In this document: positions 11,794 through 24,300 of the stretch, piece after piece | Layout: every line of letters begins with the position of its first letter | Position numbering within the stretch: the stretch's first letter is position 1 | Origin: Cyrtodaria siliqua | Taxonomy: Eukaryota; Mollusca; Bivalvia; Adapedonta; Hiatellidae | Reading direction: 5' to 3' | Assembly: GCA_037043455.1 (NCBI GenBank) | Contig: JAWPHD010003082.1 | Coordinates: forward strand, 165,244-229,243 | DNA: 64,000 nt | Position numbers and translations under genes: made by a program | The notes under the pieces: model-generated | Seen by the model: the letters and a program-made list of their open reading frames with translations, nothing else | Databases searched by the model: none | Told to the model about the DNA's origin: nothing

Positions 11794-12060
11794 TTAATGC
11801 ACGTTTTATCTTTTTACAATACTCACAGTAAGTCATGCGCATTTGAAAGACCTCCTCATAGTTACTTATTATCAATTCAAGATTCCATTAGCCAAAATAC
11901 GCCAGTACGAGTCGAACATCTACTGTGTTCCCTGCAGATAATCAGTGAGTCAATGCTGACATTCTGTTAGTCAGCGTTACTGACCATACACTGTGAAAAT
12001 GATAATGGCTGTCGAAACACGATGAACCACATGTTGCACGTGAAAAGTGAGTCGAAAAGG

Positions 12061-12068
12061 TATAAATA
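12061..12068 (+). promoter_or_regulatory. TATA box of the ZP gene
   Basis: 'tataaata' lies about 30 bp before a plausible start site and 49 bp before a good donor site that ends a non-coding first exon. Upstream there is 'cacgtg' at 12037-12042, an E-box-like palindrome. Inferred from spacing only. Confidence 0.55.
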
Positions 12069-12089
12069 TGGCTAACATTTGCTCTGAAT

Positions 12090-12117
12090 TAACATTCTCC
12101 AAACAGCTGTAGACAAG
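12090..12117 (+). other. 5' non-coding exon of the ZP gene
   Basis: The exon end is set by 'agacaag|gtaaga' at 12117/12118. Its start is inferred from the TATA distance. It contains no usable ATG. The next exon begins exactly at the start codon (15305), so the whole leader would come from this exon. Intron 1 is about 3.2 kb. Confidence 0.45.
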
Positions 12118-12909
12118 GTAAGATTATAATTTCAATTCGTTCACCTCGGTAGATTATTTGTTTTCAGTCTTCTATTTCCCTTTGCAGTAGGACTAGTTTT
12201 GCGTCAACATTATAGCTTGTATTATCTGCATTCGCACAACAACTACAGATTTAGCTAAATTCTCTCCATATATAGCTTAATAACTTTTTAGGACTTTCAA
12301 TTGTTAAATCGATCACTATGTTATTACAGTATAACAACGCACAAGTTACGCTTCTGTACAAGAAGCGATCATGTATATTAATAAGTCGATATTACACATT
12401 ACAGAAACTAAACCGCCAAATTTCACTAAACACGTTCTTTCAAGCTCTATCCATGTGCTGAGGTCATAAAATATTACACGTCGGCATCGATAACAATAAG
12501 ATGATGTGTTGCCGGTTAAAGTGTTAATATTGTAGTTATAAGGTTCGGGTTCGCAACCTCATATGTAAGTTGCATCCAGTTGCTTCTCGTTAGTAGGCTA
12601 AGACACGGTATACTAGTATATCTGTTAACATGTTCCTGTTGGCATGATTGCTTGATAACGGCTCTAACCAACATTTTTGCTTCATATATTCGATGCACTG
12701 CTAATACTGTACCGTAATCTAGTTGTGGCTGTGATTTGTTGCTTGCTTAATCTACACTCAAAACGTCATTTCCAGCCTAGTCTCGGTAATTTGGCGTTAA
12801 CGGTTAATTCTAAAGTGGACTGTTAGTGTGAGCAGGTAAATTATCAGTCAATTATCATTGTCGTAAGGTGTTTTAATATTCAAGTAACAAGATTTCAATA
12901 CAACACGCG

Positions 12910-13160
12910 TGCACGAGTACTTAGTGTTGTCGTCAGACTTCTGCAGTGTCAGTCGTATGACTTGTATTGCCGGGTTCAAATCGGATGAGGTGAGGAAGCT
13001 ATCCAGCTGTCTTGCGGAACGTCGGTGGTTCTACCCACGTGCCCGCCCGTGCACGAAAATTGCACGGAAGCGCACCTGGGATCTTCCTCCACCAGTGGAA
13101 GCTGGGAATTCGCCACATCCCCTTAGCTGTTGGTGTGACTATAAATCCAATTCAGTTCAG
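12910..13160 (+). repeat. SINE in ZP intron 1
   Basis: The core 'gtgaggaagctatccagctg', 'cggaacgtcggtggttctac', 'gtgcccgcccgtgcacg' and 'cttcctccaccagtggaag' is shared with the SINE at 29642-29915. The tRNA-like head is diverged, with only a B-box-like 'gggttcaaatc' at 12971. The tail is 'attcagttcag'. The core resembles a conserved central SINE domain found across molluscs (Meta/RUDI-like), a family assignment from memory. Confidence 0.65.
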
Positions 13161-13261
13161 TTCCAATCAGATGACGGATGGACATGTGTAAAATGTATGT
13201 TTTTGTGTAGGTATCTTTGTACAAATAATGTGTAAAATGTCCTATAAAAGACTTAACTAAA

Positions 13262-13352
13262 TAAAAGCCCCGAGTGAGATTCGAACCATTGCAGATTACT
13301 TTATAATGATTACAACTGCACACTACTAACCACTGCGCCATGCGCTCGATAC
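13262..13352 (-). repeat. tRNA-like sequence
   Basis: On the minus strand 'tggcgcagtggtta' fits an A box and 'ggttcgaatct' fits a B box. The spacing is long and the acceptor stem is poor, so a tRNA-derived repeat is more likely than a working tRNA. Confidence 0.35.
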
Positions 13353-14289
13353 GTCCCAATCCAAACACCTGTTTTACCTTTATAGTTACATCTTAACACT
13401 GTCCCCGAATATGTTCATTTTAATGGCAAGTCGTAATGATTCCTTCGATATAGACAATCGTATTTTTGAGAAAGTACAGAGAATGCTATTTGAAGCAAAT
13501 TGCTTTTCATTTATAAAAATCACTGCATTATAAATTAAAAAACTGCTTGTAAATTGATGTTTAAGGTTATAGCAGTCCAATACGTCCATGTGTTAACGTA
13601 AAAAACTGCAATATACATTATTTGCTGCTATTTGTCGGGATTTTCACGATATCGGCGAACATTGGCATGCAGTTCAATACTTTGAAAATGATTACAATAT
13701 TGAGAAAAAACTACACCAATAACTATTCATCTTTTTGTCTTACAAAATGTGTATTAAATGCTTATTTTGGTTAATTTATAAATGCTTTATAAAATCGTCG
13801 CATACAATAGCAGCAAACTGTCCTATTGTATTTCAATTTTGTAATATTGCGATAACATTTACTTTTAATTCATTTATATTTTTTCTTAAAAGGAAACGTA
13901 CGATCATATTTCAATTGCAAAACAGTTTTAAACCACTTGATTTTAGGTAAAACCTACGACAATAGAAACGTATAGGTCTAAAATTGGAAAGTTGTATGTC
14001 TAATGCAAACCGCAATTTAAATCGAACCACGTGAAACTGGAAATTATTTTCCGATGCATACGTTCTAAAGGACAGTTTCGCATATTTAAATCACACTATT
14101 TTTTGTAATAGTCGTATCCATTGAAAAATAATCTTAACAAAAGTGTTGCGTTATAAGTGGAACATCTCTCATATAACCATATGAAAGTTTGGGGGTTCTA
14201 TTCCTTTTCTATTTTCTGTCAGCAACTTGCTTTTGAAAGACGTTATTTTTGCAGAACTGCTTATGGCGATCTTCATTGCGTGGACAAGA

Positions 14290-14420
14290 GCATTAACTTT
14301 CATACCCCACCCAACCCCTTCCCCCAACAAGCGAAAATGGGGTTGGCTGGGGTATGAAATGAAACCTTAATTTCGGCTTAAAAAGTTTGCATATTGTTGA
14401 ATTAACCTGTTTAAAATTCC
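14290..14420. repeat. Hairpin-bearing dispersed repeat, intron 1
   Basis: 'ataccccacccaacccc' pairs with 'ggggttggctggggtat' across a short loop. It is followed by 'taatttcggcttaaaaagtt'. The same arrangement occurs at 23945-24060 in intron 7. Confidence 0.6.
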
Positions 14421-15304
14421 CAGGGTATCAATTGTTTTAATAAAGAACGTTTTTAAACTGGTTTTATTGTCGGAATGTCCTGTTTAAAATCCTGTTAATT
14501 ATAAGCTTTCCAATGGTTTTATGGGATTAAGACGGGACCACGTAATGTCGCGGAATTCGTACCAGGAGATTTTAGGTGTAAACGGGAAACTCTTCCTATT
14601 CTCGTACCGTCATTATCTTCCAGACCCAACCCTCGAACAAAAAACAAACCAACCACAACACATTAATGATCAATGTAAGCAAAGATGATATATCCGATGA
14701 TAAAACGCCTGAATTAGCCCAATGCAGTTGGTTAACCTCTTAATTCACACCTGGTTTGGATATATAGTGAAGGAAATAAGTGTACACGTAATAAGTGACG
14801 AAAAGAACACCTTCTGACATGCCAGTTATCAAACGCTTCACATAAAACGATAAACATTCAGTTTCTTTAAGCTAGACATGCAAAAGACCGTGCTAAACTT
14901 ATGTCTTTCATTATATATTAAAGGTGTTGGCCAAACTTGCAGGTGCAGCAAATTGTGACGCATTTTAACATTGGTTTAACTATGAATCGATCACTGATAT
15001 GTAAATCTCGGCCGTTATATATCGTATACAGGCATCCGAAAACACAAGGTGTCATCCACTTTGCCGTATAATTATTTCTACAAACTTTCTAATTTCTCTT
15101 TGTATATATTTTGTTTCCGGTTAAAATTTTCTGTCGATAGTTTGTTTCCCCACAGTCCATATGTAAAATGGTTCGTGTATGCATTACCTGTAGGATTGAT
15201 ATAGTGTATGAATTACCTTTATGCGTTTCCTTAAGAAATCTGTTTTGACGAGGAATAAGCAACTTTATCAACAATTTCAGAAGCATTTTCGCTTTATTTT
15301 GCAG

Positions 15305-15380
15305 ATGAATTCTCAAGTGCTCTTCTTGTTCGTGACCGGAATTGTGGCGATTGAAGCAGGCGGTAGCGCCGCTGTCTTTA
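15305..15380 (+). CDS. ZP gene coding exon 1 (signal peptide)
   Basis: The acceptor 'ttttgcag' is immediately followed by ATG. It encodes 25 residues ('MNSQVLFLFVTGIVAIEA' then GGSAAVF), a short polar N-terminus plus a hydrophobic core with small residues near the cleavage point. It ends in phase 1 at donor gtaagt. Confidence 0.85.
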
Positions 15381-18300
15381 GTAAGTACATATATGCTAAT
15401 TGCTGAAATACCAATACTATGGGTATTGTGTAATACTTGTTTTGTGGAATATGAATTGCTTTTCAGCTTACGATTTCGGGCTTGTCTTGTATAGAGAATA
15501 TTATTGATACCACACAGTTGCAAATTAAATTCTTTTTACACCGTATATTCTAAGTAGAGGATGTTTAAGTGAAATTTTCAGCCAAATCCATCTTTTAGGC
15601 ATGAGCTGTGTCTACCATCTAATACATAACAATAATTCAACGCTCTGAATTTGACCATAATATCATGAAGAATACGTATATGGCAGTAATTGTGTCCCTT
15701 TATATCAGACCAGTTTGGCACAATTTTCCTCCGTTTTGTTTATCACGTGAAATAAATTGGTCCATAGAATAGTCGTGTATCCATCTAGAGCACATGAGAC
15801 CTCATTTCTAAATAATACTAACCATATTATCACATTGCTCGTTTCTAAAATACGTATTTGTTAGAAAATTTCACTTAACCAAATCCCATAGATTGTCGAT
15901 GTTTTTCAAAAATGGTTGACCAATGGTCCTTGATGAGCATTTGTTTGAGAAACTGGAAAGATTATTTGCTGTAACATATGACGAGACTTACAGCTCATGA
16001 TTTGGAACCCACATCGCGGTAATGGAAGGCGGGCGGTGTAACCACTGCTATACGATCGATTTATTTATGCATTTCACAAAACATAACCTGTACATGTTAA
16101 TACCAGATCATAGTACATTTCGAAGCTTCAGATGCAAAACTGTAAGCATATCCGGATATTTTACGGTGCTGGTTTTAACAATCTATGCGTTGTACAAAGC
16201 GAACAATAATGTGACGGTTGATTGTATTTAATTCTACTCGGCCTATACATAACAAACCATAAATATCATCCTATGGGTTCCAAAATAAGGCTAAGATTTT
16301 ATGTGCTTAGCAAAATTTTATTATGTATATATATTCTATTTTCAGCATGCTATCCCAACTCGACAATTGTAGTGGTCAATCCAGACAGCGCCACATATGA
16401 TGAAATATACGCCGAACAAGTATCGGATTACACAATTTGTACTGTAAACATGGACGGTTCTGGTGATGTCACAATAACTGGATGTTCTTTAGTAAGTATC
16501 CGATAGTAGAAAATATAGATAACTACTTATTAATAACAATAACTGGCCGATGGCTCCTCCGGGAATTAGTCACTGGAATTTATGTAAAAGCTATTTTGCA
16601 ACAGGAGTTGTTCAGTTATTCTTCCGCTCGTTATATTTTATTAGGATAGATTGATTTTGGATTAGATAGCTCGCAGGTCAATACTTTTTATTTAAGCTTT
16701 ACTTTTTCGAACGAAAAAAACGACCGCTATTGACATCATTTGATCGTCTGCGTCTGGTTACAGATTTGTATGTAAGCTTATATCGCGGAAACTGTTTTTT
16801 CCTGGTGGATTAAAACTTTAATGGTGTATTCTACATCATTAGAAACATCATTCAGTGATGTTCTACAAGTCGTGATTTTTATTTTAACAATTATGGCCCT
16901 CCCCTAAGATCAATGAAACTTCAAACATGCTTTCACTTTCATATGAAGACATCGGAGACAAGTGTCGTAATTATGTTCGGTAATTAATTGGAAGTATGCC
17001 TTTCAACTCAGAATTATTTAATTCGTACTACTCTCCTTTAACCTTGTAAGAGTTAACATACCTATTCGGGATTAATGGGTTTATGGTCGAGGTATCTTTG
17101 GTATGTTACATGTGTATTGTGAATTTTGTCAGTTTCCGCTCGGTAATACATATTGCGAGATTAATTGATAGATTAATACTATTTGATATCAACTGAGCAG
17201 GGAATGTTACTTACCATAACTATTTTGCAGTATAAAATATTTGTTTAATTATCAATGATATTTTGATGGTTCTAGTATTTAGATGTATTACGCTAGACGA
17301 ACACCTTTGATGAATCGGGTCAATTCTTTACTGTTTGAAGCGTGTTTAAAGAAGCGTGTTTTATCATCACCAACTATATTTTCTTACTGATTTACAAGAA
17401 GTAACAAGTATACATATATTTGTTTCTTGTTCTTTCTAGGATCAATCGATCCTTGTGCATTTCACAAACCGCACCAGCGACCCTACTGCTGACGATATCT
17501 TAGGCGGTGCCACCAGCATCAACTATATAATCGAATGTGCAGAAATTGATTCTGCTGGAGTAGACGTTACCAGGAGCAATGACCTAGGCATAATGTAAGT
17601 GTATTGTATTTATATTCTAAGATACATGTGACCTCCATGTTTACGCGTTACATCATATTTTATTTACACCAATTCCAAGAAATTATCCGTTGTAATCTTA
17701 ACATGCAGCGGTTCTTTGTTTTCCCTCATGCTAATGATGTAAAAATAACATGGTCCTCGTCCAGTTTTTGGGAGGAGGTGGTGAACCAGGTTCGTGGGAG
17801 TTGCCCAATTAAAATGTTTATATGAACCTGTTACCGTAATTATGATGCATCTTTGTCCACCTCGATGTTCGCCAGTCATCCCACCCAGTTGTTGACACGA
17901 TTGTTTTACTTTAAAACTGCATACTTTTTAATTCCCAAGCCCAAAAAAATCATTGATGAAAATATTTGCTATGCACAATCAATTGAATGTTGTGTGTGAG
18001 GTTGTGGCCCGATTATATATTAGTTTAGCGGTTTCTTCTGTGTGGCACAAGACGTGCTGCTACCGCATTTGTTTTTGTTAAATGTTACACATTATTTTTG
18101 TCTTTACATTACATACATCTACTAAGTCGATCATCACTGTCCACTCGTGTCTATTGTACTTCGCTTCGGAAGGAAATATGCATACACATTAAACATGTTA
18201 AAATTATTTAATTTGAAATAAAGTTCTAAGAATGGCGGCGTCACGCTACTTTTGAAATAAATTTACACGTCATTAAGTCTTGGGAATATAACCTCTTATT

Positions 18301-21300
18301 TAATTAATACGTGCGTACAATTTTAACGATTTTGGATATTAGCTGGAATTATACGGAATTCCATGTTCTTATATGCTTTCCAAAACAGCATTGCAACATT
18401 CATGTTTGTGCTGAAATAAATAGATTGCCGAATCGCCGGAGGTTCAAATATACCTGCTGTAGTCCACCATAATTACTGGATGGTATACTTTTTCTAAGCG
18501 GGCACTATCTGACGGTGTGTTTATACTTTTGAATTGTATTTTACAGACTGGTGACGGAATCTTCAGTGTCCGTCACGCCTTCGTATTCCATCGACTCGGT
18601 ACTTTTATCTGGAACAGTTGCAGTATCCTCAGCTAGTGTTGGGGACACATTGTCGTGGGAAATAACGATTCCAGGTATTTTGAAACCAACGCATTTTATA
18701 AAGTGGGCAGTATACTAGTGTGTGACGATATAGTATAACACCGGGAATATATTGCTGTCACATACTTGTTTTACTTGACATTACTGGATGCTAGTGTTGT
18801 ACAACTGCAAATTAGTTTCTGTATGACATTGACATATGCCCAAAAAACAAACTCATTGGATTCGTATCAAATAATGTCTTGCTGGTGCATAGCGTACTTT
18901 GGTTAGACTGTTGTTGTTTTTATATTGTTTCTCGACATTACAGTAACGCATATATTTCCATCGGTCTTGTTTAGATATTGTCGACACTTATCAGACTGAA
19001 TGTTTCTAAGAATCTTATTTCAACGCTTTCACGCTTTGCCAATATAGTTCAAACAAATTTCATATATAATTGTAAACGTTTCGAGCCTGTTGTATTTGGG
19101 GTTAGTGGTGGAAGGGGAGGAACTGGTTAATGTGTTGCTTTTTTATTCATAATTATAGATACTTTACTTCAGGTGATATTTTCTATAGATACTTTACTTC
19201 AGGTGATTATTTTCTGACGCTAACATACTGGACGGCATACGCCGGGACATCCTTCGCAATGATATATGTATATATTTATACTGATAACAAAAGAACAAAC
19301 GCAACTCCGTTATTTCCGCTATATATTGTATATACTGCAAAATTAATTCCACGTAATATTCCAGAAATCTAAAGCTGTTTTGTACAAAAAAGCGTTGCAG
19401 TTAGAGAAAGGACACAACTGTGATGCTGTAGACGTTTTAACCATAGTAAACTTTGTAACAAGAAATTCATATATGTTGAAGTTCCTCTTTGAAATATTGA
19501 ACCAGATCAGTATTGTAATTAACGTAAAGAGTTTGCAACATTTTGCGTCCTTGTTTGCTCGCATGCTTGTACCAAACGCGTACTCTGTCAATAATGAAAC
19601 TTTGAATATTTTTGGCTTTTTTTTCCGAAAGGAAAGGTCTTACATAGCCATGTACCTTTCGATTAACAGCAGCATATTGTACATACACTATATAGCGGAA
19701 ATTCCCGAGTTGCGTTTCTTTTTCCGTTCAGTATACTTTATTTCAGAGGAGTATTTTCTAACGGTAACATCATGCACGGCATACCGCGGGACATCCTTCA
19801 TTCATCATTATATATGCTTTATTTCAGACGAGTATTTTCTAACGGTAACTTCATGCACGGCATACGCCGGGACATCCTTCATCATTATTTATACTTTATT
19901 TCAGATGAGTATTATCTAACGGTAACATCATGCACGGCATACGGTGGGACATCCTTCATCATTATATATATTTTATTTCAGATGAGTATTATCTAACGGT
20001 AACATCATGCACGGCATACTCCGGGACATCTTCCTCTGGATCGCCTGACAAAGCAATAATCGCCAATGGGTAAATTGATTTAATTGTCTTTAATTACTGC
20101 ACGGCAGATTAACTCGAAAGTTGGAAGAGGATGAAGAAAGATACTGATAAAAATATATTTAGCAAGTAAATAACATATAAATCCCGTTGACCACATTCTA
20201 TGATGTGAAGAAGCGGTCATGGGCAATATAACTTGCATAACATATTTCGCTCTTAATTCAATGTAAATGGAGGTTATTTCACAAATGGTAAGATTTGGTT
20301 CCCTATATCTTTATACTTGCAACAAAATCGTCGATTGTTTTAACGTTTTTTTATAACTAGACCCATAGCGGTCATTTTGTGATGTTCATCTGTTATCTAA
20401 ATGCGAGATAACTGCGATACTTACATTGGAATACAAAGTGAAGAAGATCGACCAAAGTAATGCCGCTGATTTAACAAACACGAAATAAAATATTACAATT
20501 ATTTAAGCTATATATATTGGTAAACTTTATGTTTTCAGTATAGTTAAGTTGCAAACCGTCGGCCTAGTGCAATGACGATATAAAGAATACTGCTGTGCTC
20601 GAACCTCGGTTTGCTGCTTCAGCAGAACTTTGGAGCTAGTAGATGACCTGCACGTGCTGCATTCACACTAAATCTGGTCTGTCCACAATAGTATTACTGC
20701 GATATGATGGATGGCAGTTTAATAAGTATTATCATCGGAGAATTAACTTAACACGTGGATGCCTATAGTTGGCAACTAATAAAGGAAAGTATTTTACATT
20801 CATTTATATTGGCGAAATGCGGAGGGCCGGTCAAACGCATGTGGTTTTGAAGTGCACATCCTCATACAATTTAATCATTCCAGGTGCTCCCTTGACACCA
20901 GCCTTGTAGGAAATTTTGATAGTGGAGACGTCGAGGGTGATTTCAAAACCTACTCTGCCAGTTTCTACGTTTTCAAGTTCTACAACAACGACGATGTATA
21001 TCTGGAATGTGCTCTGAAAATATGTCCTTCTTCTGCCAGCTGTCCTCAAGTGAGTATTGAAACCTTTTGTATTGTGTTGCAAATGTTTGTAACAACTTGC
21101 TTTATCTTTCTTACATATATTCGTGCAACGGTTTTATGAGCATACTATCTATATTATACATGCATCATCTTTGAGGCCGAAAGTATTAAGTAGCAGCTTC
21201 TGTGATGGCAAAGTTCCTATTACTGGCAGCTTTTGTTGGCGGTAGTAATATTGTTAGTTAACAGTGCATTGTATTTTATGGTAAGGTACTGCGAGGCCTG

Positions 21301-24300
21301 TTACTTATTTTACTTTGATATGCATTTTCTAGATTTATAACTTGATAGACGGGTCTTTTGGTGCAACTCATGACCGAAGTTTGATCATAAAACGAGTTTC
21401 ATATTTTTCCAGGGTTGCGTTGCTCGAAGAAAGAGAAGTGTGTTTGGCGAAGACGACACCGCGGCATATGCCAAAACATCTGATCTTATTCATATTATCA
21501 ATTCTCCACTTCAAAGCAATGCATCTAGATTAGGTAGATATAAACAATTTGTTTTAAATAGCTGACCATTAGTAATGTTAATAATACATGTCCGCTAAAA
21601 AGGTGTTTGACAAAGTTTCATCGGATGAAGTCAATTGTGCAATAATTCTGACGGTTTTTGTGTCGCCTTTTCAAAGGAAAATGCGATACATAGGATCACT
21701 TTGTCGTCCGTCAGTCCGTCCGTCAGTCCGTCAATCATTCACGAAAACTTAACGTTGCCTATAACTTTCATTTCTTGATATTTCTTCATCTAACTTTCAA
21801 TACATCCTTATGACAACATCGACACGACTATACTAAAACACAAACGTCGAGGTCACCCTGAAGGTCATTATATGGGTTAAATATTCGGTTTGTTCTTCGC
21901 GAAAACTTAACGTTACCAATAACTTTCATATCGTGATATTTCTTCATCACACATTCAATATATATACTTTTCATGACCGCATCGACATGGCCATGCTAAA
22001 ATACAAACATCAAGGTCACACTGAAGGTCGTTATATGAGCTAAATACTCATTGTTCTCTTCACGAAAACTTACTCAAGCCATTTCGTCAAGATCAATTAT
22101 CTGGGTCCTAAAAACCTTCTTATACTGACAAAGCGCTGACCCTTGACACAAGTGTTCCGCGGAACGCCCATCTAGTTACATCTCCTAGTAATTTTGTCTA
22201 TGCTGTACTTAATTTCTGCTTAAAAATAAGAAACTTTGCTGGTATTTTCATAGGCCAGTTTTTGAGGGCGTATAACGGCTTAAACCGCGTTTTAATAAAA
22301 GCATGTTTGTTTTCAAGTATGAAGTGAGTACTAAATATCCCATTAGACGGTTCCAAATTTGCCAAGCATTAACCTTCTACGGATGATATGGAAATGTTCA
22401 AAAGCTGCCATCTGCACAATCCGTTACTTTTCTTTTGATCTTTTTGGTAAGGAACATATTGAGGATATTGTCTCGGGACACCTTTCGGTAATTCTCGTAG
22501 ATTTCATTTTTTCTTTGGCCAAAATGCATGGCTTAAGAAAAAGGAGGATAACTACCTTGTGTACTGAACATTTCAAAAAACATCTTAGGACTGTTGTTGG
22601 CGTCTAATTATTCTTAAAACATCATTAAATATTTTCCTGTTTTGCTGTGTAGACCATCAGGATGAACATCACGGAAGTTTCTTTTTTTTTGTTCAGTGGA
22701 TTTCCGAAAAGTCTACACCTGCCTAAACCTGCGCATAGTCCGGCAAATATTCAAATGAGCGTATGACACCAAACGTCTACAACTATTTTGAATTTTAGGT
22801 TTTCTCGTTGCAATAACATGCACAAATAGCTCTGTGTACAGTGCGCTTGGCTGTAAATCAGGCGGTCGTTGCAAGAGTTGCGAGAATAAAAGCGGACGTT
22901 CTTTTTGCGTATCCGTTTGAGGCGACTATGACGCGAACAATTATGTTACAGTTTTGCGTCAAAGTTACCACGTTCTAATATCTTAAGAATTGCGTTCGCT
23001 GGAACAAAGGAAAGATTGGAAGTTGAATATCTCAACACCTCTGCTAATGAAACGTGCAGTACCTCATCTTATTACTCTAGTTAGAAACACAAACAGAACT
23101 ATATTGTACAGCAGTTTGAATAGAGCACTTCAAAGTATATCCAACAGGAATTAGAACAGTATAAATCTAATTTTACAATAAAGCTTGCAATATGTTACCT
23201 TGATATTTTGTTTCTTTAAAAATAACTTTGACAATGTTCATAAATAAATGCAGAACTTAAACGCATACATATGCTGTTTAGATACCTGGTCACGGTATTT
23301 GTTTGGTCACTTACATGTACACCTCTACTGTAAAACATATTTAGTTGTTTTTTTTACATGAAAATCGAAAACTCGTGTCCATGTTAGGCAACGTGTATGA
23401 ATCCACGGATATTTTTTTCTTCGCCTCTCACCGCTGCATGTTTGAATCCCACTGGCATCTCAACTTATAAGTGAGGAAGTATCTATTCTTACGGATGGCG
23501 GGAGGTGTACAGTACTATAAAAGTCCACCCAGGAAAAGTGGGTTGTCTGCCTCCACAAAACGATCGACCGTCATATATAACCTTACATGTGTTGAAAATG
23601 ACGTAGAAAACATACAAATCAAATCAAATTCTACAAAATTATGGTCACTTGTGTTTAGGTACGGTATACGCTACGCGATGTCTACATATACATTAAATAG
23701 CGTCGCTTACATGAAACGAGGATCATGAAATATACAGGTTTAAATGCTTTATTCGTTTTCCATCAAACCGGCAATATGATTTCTTAGTTGATTAGTTGCG
23801 ATTGTATTTGGCATATGGTTAATTCTTGTCTGGTATTGTTCACGCTCACCATTTAATGCATTTGACTTAACAGAATATAGGGAGACAGAATATTGGGACA
23901 GAAAATAGGCAAAACTAACCATAACGTGGTCCGAGTATTAACTTTGATACCCCATCCAACCCCTTCTCCAAGAAGCGAAAACGGTATTGGCTGGGGTATG
24001 AAATTAAACGTAATTTCGGCTTAAAAAGTTTGCAAATTGTAAAATTAAAACATTTAGTAGGTGATTTTTAAAAAGGTTACAACGTTTGTTCACTTAAAAA
24101 TGTTTTTATACGAGTTTTATTGTCAATATGTAACTATGCATAAGGAAATCTGCTTAAGGTTTATACGATTTTCTTTGAATTTCACCTTTTTAGATGGTTA
24201 TGTTTTCCTTGCCGTCCGACATCCAATAGAACCTAGCTGACTAACTAATGTGAACTAAAGTATGGTATTTTCTAACCCGCTTATTTAATGTTTTGTACAA

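Noticed and set aside
19380..19919. 179-residue ORF as an independent gene
   Set aside because: It is the exon 5 decoy repeats plus intron sequence. Its 'EYFLTVTSCTAY' blocks belong to the ZP gene.
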